Under the pieces are notes generated by a model. The model was given only the letters and a program-made list of their open reading frames with translations, was not told where the DNA came from and searched no databases. The position numbers and the translations under genes were made by a program. A stretch of 64,000 nt of DNA, taken from Streptomyces sp. S.PB5 (GTDB lineage Bacteria > Actinomycetota > Actinomycetes > Streptomycetales > Streptomycetaceae). Shown here piece after piece: positions 38,821 through 47,967 of this stretch. The stretch is from contig NZ_JAQMWP010000029.1 of assembly GCF_030403745.1 (NCBI RefSeq), positions 1 through 64,000 of the forward strand, written 5' to 3'. How positions within the stretch are numbered: the stretch's first letter is position 1; every line of letters starts with the position of its first letter.

Positions 38821-39975
38821 TCAGAACCCGGCGGCCTGCAGGACGCCCAGGCTGACGTCGGCGTAGGAGTGCTTGCCGGAGACGAGGATGTTCACGCCGT
38901 AGTAGTTGAACAGCCAGCAGCCGAAGGCGAGCAGGGCCAGGTAGGCGGCCTTGCGGCCCTTCCAGCCGGCGGTGGCGCGGGCGTGCAGGTAACAGGCGTA
39001 GGCGACCCAGGTGATGAAGGACCAGGTCTCCTTGGGGTCCCAGCCCCAGTAGCGGCCCCACGCGTCGCCCGCCCAGATCGCGCCCGCGATGATCGTGAAC
39101 GTCCAGAGGGGGAAGACGGCCGCGTTGACCCGGTACGAGAACTTGTCGAGGGACGACGAGGCGGGCAGCCGCTCCAGGAAGGACGTGGCGAAGCTGCCGG
39201 GCTTGCCGCCGTTCGCGAGCTTGTTCTCGTACGAGTCCTTGAAGAGGTACAGGATCGTGCTGACCGCGCCCACGTAGAAGACCGCGCCGCACAGGATCGC
39301 CGTGGAGACGTGGATGTACAGCCAGTACGAGTGAAGGGCGGGAACCAACTGGTCGCTGGCGGTGTACAAGGCAGTGACGGCGATGCCGAGATCGAGGAGG
39401 ACCGTCGTGATCAGGAACAGCCCGAGCCAGCGCACGTTCTTCTTCAGCGCGAGCAGCGTGAGGTACACACCGACGGCGACGGTGGAGAAGGTGATGTTGA
39501 ACTCGTACATGTTGCCCCACGGGGCCCGCTCCACCGAGGCCGCGCGGGCGATGACCCCACCCAGTTCGATGAGAAACGCGAGCACGGTGAGAGACACGGC
39601 GATACGCCCGTAGAGGTCGCCCTGCTCGTCCCCGCCATGCGCCCCGGGCCCGTCCGGCACGTCCCGCTGCCCGGCCGCGGCCCGCACCACGACCTTGGGC
39701 CGCTCCAGTACGGCGGTGGAGCCACCCTTCTTCACCGTGACGGCGGGCGCCTTCCCGCTGGCCTTGCCCTTGCCCTCGGCGGTCAGCGCGGCGGCGGTGC
39801 GGCCGATCTTGCTGCGGCTGCCGAAGATCCATTCGGTGATGTAGGCGAAGAAGGCCAGCGTGTAGACGGCCATCGCGGAGTAGATCAGCGTGTTGCTGAG
39901 GTTCGCGAGATGTTCGTTGGTGGCGGCGGCGAGATTCGTCGCGCCGGCGAGTTCGGTTACGGCGGCGAGAGTCAC
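38821..39975 (-). CDS. ccsB: Cytochrome c biogenesis protein CcsB/ResC (haem handling)
   Basis: A 384-residue membrane protein with about eight helices. The haem-handling tryptophan-rich WWD motif is WGRYWGWDPKETWSFITW near residues 295-312 and conserved histidines flank it. A basic and low-complexity segment between the first helices, residues 45-100, is typical of actinobacterial members. Together with ResB it forms the system II haem lyase that attaches haem to apocytochrome c outside the membrane. The start overlaps the ResB stop by four bases (ATGA), so both subunits are made in step. It is last in the operon. Confidence 0.92.
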   Translation of the reverse strand: MTLAAVTELAGATNLAAATNEHLANLSNTLIYSAMAVYTLAFFAYITEWIFGSRSKIGRTAAALTAEGKGKASGKAPAVTVKKGGSTAVLERPKVVVRAAAGQRDVPDGPGAHGGDEQGDLYGRIAVSLTVLAFLIELGGVIARAASVERAPWGNMYEFNITFSTVAVGVYLTLLALKKNVRWLGLFLITTVLLDLGIAVTALYTASDQLVPALHSYWLYIHVSTAILCGAVFYVGAVSTILYLFKDSYENKLANGGKPGSFATSFLERLPASSSLDKFSYRVNAAVFPLWTFTIIAGAIWAGDAWGRYWGWDPKETWSFITWVAYACYLHARATAGWKGRKAAYLALLAFGCWLFNYYGVNILVSGKHSYADVSLGVLQAAGF

Positions 39976-41672
39976 TTCTCAGGCCTTTCGGCAGGTACGA
40001 CTTCGGGGTCGGGGGTATCGGTGGAGTCTTCGTCTGGTTCGGGCGCGCCCGGGGCCTGGTCGTACAGGATCCCGGCGAGATCGCCGAGCTCCTCCGGGAC
40101 CTTCGCGGACTCGCTGCGGCCGAGTCCGGCCATCTCGACGACCGTGACACCGTCGGCGCCCTTGACCGCCCGCACCCAGACTCGGCGGCGCTGGATGAAG
40201 AGGGAGGCGGCGAGACCGAAAATCGCGGCGACGGCTCCGGTCAGGGCCCAGCCGCTGGCGGGCTGGCGGGTGACCTGGAAGTTGGCCCACTCGGCGGTGG
40301 ACTCATAGGTGATCGAGCCGGCGCCGCCGGGGAGCTTCATGGTCTGGCCGGGCTTGAGGTTCTGCCTCTGCTGCTTGCCCTCGGCGTCCTTGAAGCCCTT
40401 CATATGCGACTTGTCGAGCTGGTACACGCTCTGCGGGATGCCCGAGTCGACGCCGAGGTCGCCGTGGTAGCTCAGGAGGGTCAGCACCGGGTTGCCGAGC
40501 GCCGGGAAGGTGGACGCCGTCTCGCTGCCCTTGGTGTAGGTGGGCAGGAAGAAGGCCTCGAAGCCGAGCTGCTCCCGCTTGCCCTGGGCGTTGCGGTAGC
40601 CGTCCATGACCTTGACGACACCGGAGGAGGTGACGTTGTTGTCCAGCGGGAGCAGCGGGACCGCGTCGCGGTAGACGACGTTGCCCTTGCCGTCGCGGAC
40701 CGTGAGGAGGGGGGCGTAGCCGTGGGCGGTGAGATAGACCTTCGAGTCGCCGATCGCCATCGGCTTGTTGACCTTGATGACGGTCTTCTTGTCCTTGCCG
40801 TAGGCACCCACGGCGTAGGTGACCTTGGCCTGGTAAGTGCGGGGGGTGCCGCGGTTGGGGCCGGTCTTCTCGTAGGTGCCCTGGAAGTCGTTCAGGGTGA
40901 AGCTGAACGGGTCCAGGTCGTCCTGGGTGAAGAGGGTGCCGGACTTGAAGTCGTCGTACTGCGTCATCGTGTTGGAGAAGCCGTCGCCCTCGACGATCAG
41001 CTTGTTGCCCTCCATCTTGAACAGCTGGCCCCAGGCGAAGGCGATCAGCATCACGATGAGGGCGAGATGGAAGGCGAGGTTGCCGACCTCCCGCAGGTAT
41101 CCCTTCTCGGCGGCGACGTTGTCCCCGGTGAGGTGGGCGCGGAAGTGGCGCTTCTTCAGGAGCGCGAGCGCGGCCTCACGGACCTGCTCGGGCTCGGCCT
41201 CGGTACGCCAGGTGGTGTACGCGGGCAGCCGGGTCAGCCGCTTCGGGGCACCCGGCGGGCGGCCGCGCAGCTGACCGACGAACTGCCAGGTGCGGGGCAC
41301 GATGCAGCCGATGAGGGAGACGAACAGCAGGATGTAGATCGCGGAGAACCACACCGAGCTGTAGACGTGGAAGAGGCCGAGCTTGTCGTAGACGTCCCCG
41401 AGGGTGGGGTTGGCCTTGCGGAAGTCGGCGACCTTCGTCTCGTCGGTGCCGGTCTGCGGGATCAGCGAGCCGGGGATCGCGCCGAGCGACAGCAGCAGGA
41501 GCAGCAGCAGCGCGACCCGCATCGAGGTGAGCTGCCGCCAGAACCAGCGGGCCCAGCCGATGACGCCCAGCGCGGGCATGCTCAGGCTCTCCTCGGGCGC
41601 GGTGGAGAGCTGGGAGCCGGCGGCGCCGAGTTCCTCTTCGGCGGTGGGCGCGTTGGTCGTGGTCTTGCTCAT
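39972..41672 (-). CDS. resB: Cytochrome c biogenesis protein ResB
   Basis: A 566-residue ResB/Ccs1 family protein. Hydrophobic helices lie near 50-75, 105-130, 195-215 and about 470-490, with a large extracytoplasmic domain between the last two. The motif RWFWRQLTSMRVALLLLLLL opens the first helix and FNLAFH-type AGNLAFHLALIVMLIAFAWG is in the third. The C-terminus is a soluble Asp/Glu/Pro-rich tail. It pairs with the CcsB protein in the system II haem lyase. It starts three bases after the CcdA stop region and overlaps ccsB by four bases. Confidence 0.92.
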   Translation of the reverse strand: MSKTTTNAPTAEEELGAAGSQLSTAPEESLSMPALGVIGWARWFWRQLTSMRVALLLLLLLSLGAIPGSLIPQTGTDETKVADFRKANPTLGDVYDKLGLFHVYSSVWFSAIYILLFVSLIGCIVPRTWQFVGQLRGRPPGAPKRLTRLPAYTTWRTEAEPEQVREAALALLKKRHFRAHLTGDNVAAEKGYLREVGNLAFHLALIVMLIAFAWGQLFKMEGNKLIVEGDGFSNTMTQYDDFKSGTLFTQDDLDPFSFTLNDFQGTYEKTGPNRGTPRTYQAKVTYAVGAYGKDKKTVIKVNKPMAIGDSKVYLTAHGYAPLLTVRDGKGNVVYRDAVPLLPLDNNVTSSGVVKVMDGYRNAQGKREQLGFEAFFLPTYTKGSETASTFPALGNPVLTLLSYHGDLGVDSGIPQSVYQLDKSHMKGFKDAEGKQQRQNLKPGQTMKLPGGAGSITYESTAEWANFQVTRQPASGWALTGAVAAIFGLAASLFIQRRRVWVRAVKGADGVTVVEMAGLGRSESAKVPEELGDLAGILYDQAPGAPEPDEDSTDTPDPEVVPAERPEK

Positions 41673-41675
41673 CGA

Positions 41676-42452
41676 TCAGATCCCCACAGTGAAGCCGCTG
41701 GACCAGACCTGCATCTCCTGCACGATGCGGTCCCACGCGCCGGTGAGCAGCAGCACCCCGGTCACGATCATCATGGTGCCGCCGATGCGCATCACCCAGA
41801 CGTAGTGCTTCTTGACCCAGGTGAAGGCGCCGAGCGCCTTGCGGAAGGCTACGGCAGTCAGCACGAAGGGCACACCGAGGCCGAGGCAGTAGGCGACGGT
41901 CAGGACGGCACCGCGCAGGGCACTGCCGTCCTGCATGGCGAGGGACTGCACGGAGGACAGCGTCGGCCCGATGCAGGGAGTCCAGCCGATGCCGAACAGC
42001 GCGCCCAGGAAGGGGGCACCGGCGAGACCGGTGGAAGGCCTGGTGTGGAAGCGGAACTCGCGCTGGGTGAGCCAGGGCATCATGCCCATGAAGAAGACGC
42101 CCATGAGGATCATGAGCACGCCGAGCACCTTGGTCAGAATGCCCCGCTCCTCCTGGAGGGTCTGACCGAAATACCCGAAGAGTGCCCCGCCGGAGACGAA
42201 CACGACGGTGAAGCCCAGCACGAACAGCGAGGCACCCGCAGCCATCCGCCCGCGCCTGGCCTCCGCCAGGTCAGTGCCGCTGACGCCCGTGACGTACGAC
42301 AGATAGCCGGGGACGAGCGGCAGGACGCAGGGGGAGAAGAAGGAGACGAGTCCGCCGAGCACGGCAATCGGCAGGGCAAGCACGAGAGCGCCGTTGAGGA
42401 CGGTCCCGTTGCGGCCCACCACCGCCTCCGCGAGTGTGTACGTCGCGCTCAC
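41676..42452 (-). CDS. ccdA: Thiol-disulphide transporter CcdA
   Basis: A 258-residue membrane protein with six or seven helices that passes reducing equivalents across the membrane to ResA. The two reactive cysteines are in FFSPCVLPLVPGYLSYV near residue 41 and GWTPCIGPTLSSV near residue 155, the positions expected for CcdA proteins. It lies directly between resA (one-base gap) and resB (three-base gap), so the operon order is resA-ccdA-resB-ccsB. This is the standard arrangement in actinobacteria. It would keep apocytochrome cysteines reduced before haem attachment. Confidence 0.93.
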   Translation of the reverse strand: MSATYTLAEAVVGRNGTVLNGALVLALPIAVLGGLVSFFSPCVLPLVPGYLSYVTGVSGTDLAEARRGRMAAGASLFVLGFTVVFVSGGALFGYFGQTLQEERGILTKVLGVLMILMGVFFMGMMPWLTQREFRFHTRPSTGLAGAPFLGALFGIGWTPCIGPTLSSVQSLAMQDGSALRGAVLTVAYCLGLGVPFVLTAVAFRKALGAFTWVKKHYVWVMRIGGTMMIVTGVLLLTGAWDRIVQEMQVWSSGFTVGI

Positions 42453-42453
42453 G

Positions 42454-43056
42454 TCACTTCTCCGCGAGCACAGGCTTGATCATGCCGAGCAGGTTCTCCT
42501 CGCCGAGCGCCATCAGCGCCCGAGCCGCAAGCTTGCCCTCCCGGTCAATGACCAGTGTCGTGGGGATCAGCTGCGGGTTCAGCGTGCCCTTCTTGAAGCG
42601 AAGCATCTGCTTGCCCGTCGGGTCGTACAGGCTCGGGAAGGTGACCCCGAACTCCTTCTCGAAGTTGATCGCGGAGGTGGTGTTGGTGTCCCGGGTGTTG
42701 ATGCCGACGAACTGGACGCCCTGGTCCTTGTACTTCGCGTAGACGGCCTGGAGGTTCTTGGCCTCGGCCCGGCACGGCGTGCACCAAGAGCCCCAGATGT
42801 TGACGACGAGGACCTTGCCCTTGTAGTCGGCGGTGGAGAGCTCACCGCCGTCGATGGTCTTGCCGGAGAGCACCGGGGCGGTGTCCCGCTTGCCCTGCGC
42901 GACCGTGTCAATGCCGTTGTTGCCGGTGACGAATTTGGTGTCACCGGTGCCGCCCGACGTACCGCCGGAGCTGCACGCACTCAGGGTCAGCGCGGCTGCG
43001 GCGGCCGTGGCGGTGAGCAGGACGGTTCGACGGCTGGTGCGGGTCACGGCACTCAT
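42454..43056 (-). CDS. resA: Thioredoxin-like lipoprotein ResA
   Basis: A 200-residue exported thioredoxin. It has a twin-Arg-like start (TRTSRRTVLLTATAAAAALT) and a lipobox LSAC, so it is probably a lipoprotein anchored outside the membrane. The active-site motif is WCTPC in NIWGSWCTPCRAEAKNLQ near residues 91-108. A TlpA/ResA fold follows with the cis-proline region PTTLVIDREGK. It reduces the disulphide of apocytochrome c using electrons from CcdA. It is the first gene of the operon; the 66 bases upstream separate it from the convergently read deacetylase. Confidence 0.92.
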   Translation of the reverse strand: MSAVTRTSRRTVLLTATAAAAALTLSACSSGGTSGGTGDTKFVTGNNGIDTVAQGKRDTAPVLSGKTIDGGELSTADYKGKVLVVNIWGSWCTPCRAEAKNLQAVYAKYKDQGVQFVGINTRDTNTTSAINFEKEFGVTFPSLYDPTGKQMLRFKKGTLNPQLIPTTLVIDREGKLAARALMALGEENLLGMIKPVLAEK

Positions 43057-43102
43057 GTGAAAAGTTTCGCATGCCCGTTCTGGGGATCTTGCGCACCCCC
43101 CT

Positions 43103-43120
43103 TGCGGGCGGAAACCCGCA
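43103..43120. terminator. Short hairpin behind the NodB-like gene
   Basis: TGCGGG at 43103-43108 pairs with CCCGCA at 43115-43120 around a six-base loop, two bases past the stop of the gene at 43123. It is weak, and the resA operon begins immediately afterwards in the same orientation, so attenuation rather than full termination is possible. Confidence 0.45.
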
Positions 43121-43122
43121 TT

Positions 43123-44412
43123 TCAGGCGGCGTTCGCAGGGCTCTCGGACGTGTTCCCCGAGGTGTCCTTCATATACGTGTTCCAGCCACCGGCGGGCCG
43201 CTGTCCGACATCCAGCGTCCGCAGCCTGGCCAGCACCTCCGGCTTCTGTACGTCCATCCAGTCCACGAACTGCCGGAAGGAGACCAGCCGCACATCCTCG
43301 CCCTTCTCCTTCTCCGCCGCGATGTGCTTCAGCGCCTCCTCCACCGCGTCCATGTAGATGCCGCCGTTCCACTGCTCGAAGTGGTTGCCGACGAAGAAGG
43401 GGGCGCGGTTGGTCTCGTAGGCCCGCTTGAAGCCGGATATGTAGGCCCCCGCGGCCTGCTCGCGCCAGGCGGGGTAGTTGTGGGTGGGGGCGTTGGTGGA
43501 GTTGATCGACTGGTTGGCGAGCATGTTGTAGTCCATCGAGAGGACCTCGAAGCTGCGCCCGGGGAACGGGACCGCCTGGAGCGGCAGGTCCCACAGCCCG
43601 TTCTTCTTCTCCGGCCAGACCTGCCGGCCGCCGGGCGAGGAGGCGTCGTAGCGCCAGCCGAGTTCCTTCGCGGTCGGCAGCAGATTGTCCTGGCCGAGGA
43701 GACAGGGCGTACGGCCGCCGACGAGTTCCTTGTCGTAGTCGAAGGGGAGCGCGGGCAGGTCGGTCCACCCGGTGTTGGTCCGCCACTCCTTCACGAAGGC
43801 CTTCGCCTGGTCGATCTCGCTGCGCCACTGCTGGGGCGTCCAGTTGCCGACGCTGCCGTGTCCGGCGCAGAAGTGACCGTTGAAGTGGGTGCCTATCTCG
43901 TGCCCTTCGAGCCATGCCCGCCGGACGTTGGTCAAGGTCGCCTTGACGTGCTCGTCGGTGAGGTAGCCGATGTCGGAGGCGCCGACGGGGTTGTTGGGCG
44001 GGTCGTAGAGGCGCTTCTTCGACTCGGGGAGCAGGTACAGCCCGGAGAGGAAGAAGGTCATGTGGACGCCGTGCTGCTTGGCGAGGTCGAGGAAGCGCGG
44101 GAAGAGCCCGTTGCCGACTTCGCCCGCGCCGTCCCAGGAGAACACGACGAACTGCGGCGGGGTCTGGCCCGGCTCCAGCGGCGTCGGTTTGGCGGGCTGG
44201 TGGGGCTGCTTGCCGGTGTAGGAGGTGGAGCCGTCGCCGAGGGGGCGGACGGGGTGGGTCTGCGGGCTGGGCTTGTTCCCGGCGCCGCCGGTGGAACCTC
44301 CGGCAGGGCTCGGCCCGTCAGACGGGGTGAAGGAGCCGCAGCCGGCGAGTCCCAGGGCGGCGGCGCCTCCCACGCCGAGTCCGAGAGCTCCCCTTCGCGT
44401 GAGAGTGCGCAT
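43123..44412 (-). CDS. NodB-like polysaccharide deacetylase-fold lipoprotein
   Basis: A 429-residue exported protein. The start at 44412 (MRTLTRRGALGLG, with GGGGAAG upstream) gives a twin-arginine signal and a lipobox LAGC. After a Gly/Pro/Ser linker, the carbohydrate esterase fold begins with FSWDGAGEVGNG, and the metal-binding motif GTHFNGHF gives His-x3-His. The N-terminal aspartate and histidine ligands are therefore present. The substrate may be a cell wall polymer. It is located between hemL/phosphatase and resA in the same orientation. No close characterised relative is known to me. Confidence 0.8.
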   Translation of the reverse strand: MRTLTRRGALGLGVGGAAALGLAGCGSFTPSDGPSPAGGSTGGAGNKPSPQTHPVRPLGDGSTSYTGKQPHQPAKPTPLEPGQTPPQFVVFSWDGAGEVGNGLFPRFLDLAKQHGVHMTFFLSGLYLLPESKKRLYDPPNNPVGASDIGYLTDEHVKATLTNVRRAWLEGHEIGTHFNGHFCAGHGSVGNWTPQQWRSEIDQAKAFVKEWRTNTGWTDLPALPFDYDKELVGGRTPCLLGQDNLLPTAKELGWRYDASSPGGRQVWPEKKNGLWDLPLQAVPFPGRSFEVLSMDYNMLANQSINSTNAPTHNYPAWREQAAGAYISGFKRAYETNRAPFFVGNHFEQWNGGIYMDAVEEALKHIAAEKEKGEDVRLVSFRQFVDWMDVQKPEVLARLRTLDVGQRPAGGWNTYMKDTSGNTSESPANAA

Positions 44413-44549
44413 CGCTTCCCCGTTCGTCACGTTCTCTGGTGGTCACCCATTCAGAGGACGTGACGTACGGAGGCGTTCCGTCTGTTTTTCGTTGATTACG
44501 TAACAGAAGCCATGAACCGGAACTCGGGAGCGGAACCCAGGAGCGGAAC

Positions 44550-45233
44550 TCAGGCCCCGAAGGCCTTGTCCTTGCCCTTCACCGGCTTGGCCCCGGCCCG
44601 CAGATGCGCGGGGACGAGGTCGATGGCGGGCTCGCTGTAGCCGACGGAGACGATCTTGTCGCCCTGGTAGGTGAAGGTCGTCAGCGAGGCCAGCGTGCAC
44701 TGCCGCCGCCGCGGGTCGTGCCACAGCCGCCGCTTCTCGACGTACGACCGCACGATCCAGATGGGCAGCTGGTGACTGACGAGCACGGCCTCGTGCCCCC
44801 GCGCCGCGTCCTTGGCCGCGTCCAGCGCCCCCATCATGCGGACGACCTGGTCGACGTACGGCTCACCCCACGACGGCTTGAAGGGGTTGACCAGGTGCTT
44901 CCAGTTCTCGGGCCGCTTGAGCGCCCCGTCGCCGACGCCGAAGGTCTTGCCCTGGAAGACGTTGTCGGCCTCGATGAGCCGCCCGTCGGTCGCGAGGTCC
45001 AGCCCGTGCGCCTTGGCGATCGGCGTAGCGGTCTCCTGCGCGCGCTCCAGCGGGGAGGAGCAGACGTACGTCACGTCCCGGGAGGCGAGGTGCTCGGCGA
45101 CCCGGTCGGCCATCTGCCGCCCCAGCTCGGAGAGGTGGTAGCCGGCGAGACGGCCGTAGAGGACCCCGTCGGGGTTGGCGACCTCGCCGTGCCGCATGAG
45201 GTGGACGACGGTGATGTCAGTGTTGCCGGTCAT
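44550..45233 (-). CDS. Histidine phosphatase superfamily protein
   Basis: A 227-residue phosphoglycerate-mutase-like phosphatase. The phosphohistidine motif is HLMRHGEVANPDG near residues 12-24, the second arginine/glutamate group is in SSPLERAQETATPIA, and the second histidine is in EAVLVSHQLPIW. It would hydrolyse a small phosphate ester; true mutase activity is not indicated. The start at 45233 (MTGNTDIT) overlaps the hemL stop by four bases (ATGA), so it is coupled to hemL. Whether it acts in haem synthesis is unknown, though gene order in Streptomyces keeps them together. Confidence 0.88.
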   Translation of the reverse strand: MTGNTDITVVHLMRHGEVANPDGVLYGRLAGYHLSELGRQMADRVAEHLASRDVTYVCSSPLERAQETATPIAKAHGLDLATDGRLIEADNVFQGKTFGVGDGALKRPENWKHLVNPFKPSWGEPYVDQVVRMMGALDAAKDAARGHEAVLVSHQLPIWIVRSYVEKRRLWHDPRRRQCTLASLTTFTYQGDKIVSVGYSEPAIDLVPAHLRAGAKPVKGKDKAFGA

Positions 45234-46549
45234 GCTGCCGTGGCCTCCGCTGCCGCACGGGCCGCCGCCGGGAGGGCGTCGGCGATCTTCTGAACCGCCC
45301 GCTCGTCGTGAGCGGTGGACACGAACCACGACTCGAAGGAGGAGGGCGGCAGATAGACGCCCTGTGCCAGCATCGAGTGGAAGAACGCGGTGAAGCGGAA
45401 CGACTCCTGCTTCTTGGCGTCCTCGTAGTCCCGCACCTCACGGTCGGTGAAGAAGACGGAGAACATGTTGGACGCGCTCTGCAGCCGGTGCGCGACACCT
45501 TCCTTGGTGAGCGCCTCGGTGACGAGCGACTGGATGGTCGCCGACACGGCGTTGACCTTGTCGTAGGCGGCGTCGTCGAGCAGCCGCAGCTGGGCGAGGC
45601 CCGCGGCGGTGGCGACCGGGTTCCCGGAGAGGGTGCCGGCCTGGTAGACGGGCCCGGCGGGGGCGAGGTGCGCCATGACGTCGGCACGGCCGCCGAAGGC
45701 CGCGGCCGGGAAGCCGCCGCCCATGACCTTGCCGAAGGTCATCAGGTCGGGCCTGACCCCGTCGATCCCGTACCACCCGACGCGGCTGGTGCGGAAGCCG
45801 GTCATGACCTCGTCGGAGATGAAGAGGGCGCCGTTCTTGGAACAGGCGTCCTTGAGCCCCTGGTTGAACCCGGGCCGCGGCGGGACGACGCCCATGTTGC
45901 CGGGCGAGGCCTCGGTGATGACGCAGGCGATCTCGCCGGGGTGCCGGTGGAAGGCCTCGTGGACGGCTTCGAGGTCGTTGTACGGCAGGACGATGGTGTC
46001 GCCGGCCTGGGCGCCGGTGACGCCGGGAGTGTCGGGGAGCGCGAAGGTGGCGACCCCGGAGCCGGCGGCGGCGAGAAGGGAGTCGACGTGACCGTGGTAA
46101 CACCCGGCGAACTTGATGACCTTGGTGCGCCGCGTGAACCCGCGGGCGAGCCGGATGGCCGACATGGTGGCCTCGGTCCCGCTGGAGACGAGCCGCACCT
46201 GCTCAAGGGGCTCGATCCGGGCGACCATCTCCTCGGCGAGCGCGACCTCGCCCTCACCGGGCGTACCGAACGAGGTGCCGCGCGAGACGGCGTCCTGCAC
46301 GGCGGCGATGACCTCGGGGTGGGAGTGCCCGAGGATCATGGGACCCCACGAGCAGACCAGGTCGACGTACTCGCGGCCGTCGGCGTCGGTGAGATACGGA
46401 CCACGGCCCGACACCATGAACCGGGGCGTACCGCCCACGGCACGGAAGGCGCGCACCGGGGAGTTCACGCCGCCCGGTGTGACGGCGGCCGCACGGTCGA
46501 ACAGGGCCTGTGAGGCAGGCGCATCGTATGAATAGGGCGTTTCGCTCAT
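45230..46549 (-). CDS. hemL: Glutamate-1-semialdehyde 2,1-aminomutase
   Basis: A 439-residue PLP enzyme that makes 5-aminolevulinate, the first common precursor of haem, in the C5 pathway. The PLP lysine is Lys274 in MTFGKVMGGGFPAAAFGG, and SSGTEATMSAIRLARGFT holds the phosphate-binding loop. VCSWGPMILGHSHPEV is the family-specific early block. The start at 46549 (MSETPYSYD) avoids a charged non-conserved extension. It stands near the cytochrome c maturation genes, so haem supply and haem attachment are adjacent. The next gene is coupled through ATGA. Confidence 0.95.
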   Translation of the reverse strand: MSETPYSYDAPASQALFDRAAAVTPGGVNSPVRAFRAVGGTPRFMVSGRGPYLTDADGREYVDLVCSWGPMILGHSHPEVIAAVQDAVSRGTSFGTPGEGEVALAEEMVARIEPLEQVRLVSSGTEATMSAIRLARGFTRRTKVIKFAGCYHGHVDSLLAAAGSGVATFALPDTPGVTGAQAGDTIVLPYNDLEAVHEAFHRHPGEIACVITEASPGNMGVVPPRPGFNQGLKDACSKNGALFISDEVMTGFRTSRVGWYGIDGVRPDLMTFGKVMGGGFPAAAFGGRADVMAHLAPAGPVYQAGTLSGNPVATAAGLAQLRLLDDAAYDKVNAVSATIQSLVTEALTKEGVAHRLQSASNMFSVFFTDREVRDYEDAKKQESFRFTAFFHSMLAQGVYLPPSSFESWFVSTAHDERAVQKIADALPAAARAAAEATAA

Positions 46550-46843
46550 GACCTGCGACTTCTCCGACTTCTCGGACTCCGGTTGCCGACTTTCCTCCTC
46601 AGGGTAGGCCAGCGGCCCTGACCGACCGCTGCCTGTGGCCCGACGGCATCTGCGAAACTGGCACCTGATACACACAGCTCACACGGCCCGCGGGGTCTGG
46701 AGGCTGCGAAGATCCCTGTGAGGATCCTGCGGACAGGTGTTTCAACGCACGTTTCGGCGGGCGGCCGCGGGGGAGGTCACTGACACGATGATCGGGTTGC
46801 GCGGCGGGGGCCACGCGTCCTAGAAAAGCAGTCGGGTGGAGAT

Positions 46844-47485
46844 ATGCATCGCGGTGGCGGGCTGGGCGAGGGGACTGACGACCTGGGTCCTCGACGTGCC
46901 CGGCGAGGCAAGCACCGGCGCGACGCGGAGGAAGCGGCCGCAGAGGCACGCCAAGCTCACGGCGTTCCGAATGAGACAGAGCACGACGACCGACGTATCG
47001 AACGTCGGATCGATCGGTTGAGGGCGGGGAGCAGGAATGGTGGTCGGGTGGGGGTGACGTACAAGTACTTCGGCGCGCCCGACGGCGCGACCGCGGCCCG
47101 CGTCCCGATCTCGATGCGCCCCGAGGAACTCGGCGGCGACGAGCTCGGGATGAACGGCATGTTCACCAAGATCAAGCCGGAGACGATGGCCGCGATGGTC
47201 CTCACCGGCATCGAGGGCGTCCCCCTGCACAAGGTGCCCCCGCTGGAACTCGTCGTCCTGCACCCCGACTACGCCGTGGTCAAACTCCCGATGACGGTCG
47301 TGGACCCGCTGCGCGGCATCGGCGAGGAGGCCGTGGGCGCGGCCGCGTTCATCTGGTCGACGGTCCCGGACCGGGGCGGTCCGCGGGACGCGTTCAACGT
47401 GTACCAGCTGCTGCACGAGTGGCAGGACTTCAGCCACCGTCTGCACGAGGCGGGGCATCAGCCGTACTGCCTGGTGTGGCCCTGA
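46844..47485 (+). CDS. Conserved hypothetical protein
   Basis: A 213-residue protein with two parts. The first 68 residues are basic and highly charged, with alternating Arg, Glu and Asp (RRDAEEAAAEARQAH, DDRRIERRIDRLRAG), probably a helical or disordered region. Residues 70-213 form an ordered domain (TYKYFGAPDG, PISMRPEELGGDELGMNGMF, VVKLPMTVVDPLRGIGEEAV) with no motif I can link to an enzyme. No signal peptide or membrane segment is present. It is divergent from hemL with a 294-base interval. An internal start before TYKYFGAPDG is possible; the function is unknown. Confidence 0.72.
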   Translation: MHRGGGLGEGTDDLGPRRARRGKHRRDAEEAAAEARQAHGVPNETEHDDRRIERRIDRLRAGSRNGGRVGVTYKYFGAPDGATAARVPISMRPEELGGDELGMNGMFTKIKPETMAAMVLTGIEGVPLHKVPPLELVVLHPDYAVVKLPMTVVDPLRGIGEEAVGAAAFIWSTVPDRGGPRDAFNVYQLLHEWQDFSHRLHEAGHQPYCLVWP

Positions 47486-47537
47486 GCCTCAGCCCGGTCT
47501 CGATCCCGATCCCGGTCCGCCGCGGCCCTGAGCGGCC

Positions 47538-47900
47538 TCACGCGGCCGGGTAGGGTTCCCGTCCCGTCAGCTTGCGGGCGAACAGACCGATCAGTGTGGC
47601 GTTGACCAGTCCGCACAGGACCGTACCGGCGGAGAAGAGCACCGGGCTCAGCCAGTCCAGCGACGAGTTCCACGCCAGGGCCGCCGTCAAGGGCATGCTG
47701 ACGATCATGCCCAGCGGAGCCGTGGCCAGGGTCGGCCAGATACCGGCGAATCCGGGGTCCGGGGACAGATAGACGGCCCACAGGAAGAACCCCAGCGACA
47801 CCCCGACCAGCCCGAGATAGGCGCGGGAGAGCCAGTTGTCCGTCGCGGGCGCGAGCAGGGCCTTGGGCTTCTGGAGTCGGGGGCGGACGGAGCGGGCCAT
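47538..47900 (-). CDS. SCO4225-type small membrane protein (copy 1)
   Basis: A 120-residue membrane protein with two or three hydrophobic segments, YLGLVGVSLGFFLWAVYL near residues 29-46 and two more in the C-terminal half. It begins MARSVRPRLQKPKALLAPATDNWLSRAYL, where the motif LLAxATDNWxxRxYL is shared with the neighbouring gene product. It matches the small actinobacterial family known from SCO4225. The paralogue follows upstream, both being 120 residues long. The function is unknown. Start 47900 is chosen to match the paralogue. Confidence 0.72.
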   Translation of the reverse strand: MARSVRPRLQKPKALLAPATDNWLSRAYLGLVGVSLGFFLWAVYLSPDPGFAGIWPTLATAPLGMIVSMPLTAALAWNSSLDWLSPVLFSAGTVLCGLVNATLIGLFARKLTGREPYPAA

Positions 47901-47967
47901 GTCGGTGCCTTTCGCTTGGTTCTTGAAGTCGCTTACGGCTTCTTCGGGTTGAAGAGGTTGTGGAAGT

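Noticed and set aside
40404..42479. A 691-codon plus-strand open frame across the cytochrome c genes
   Set aside because: Antisense to resB and ccdA, with Glu/Gly/Val-rich shadow composition and no family features.
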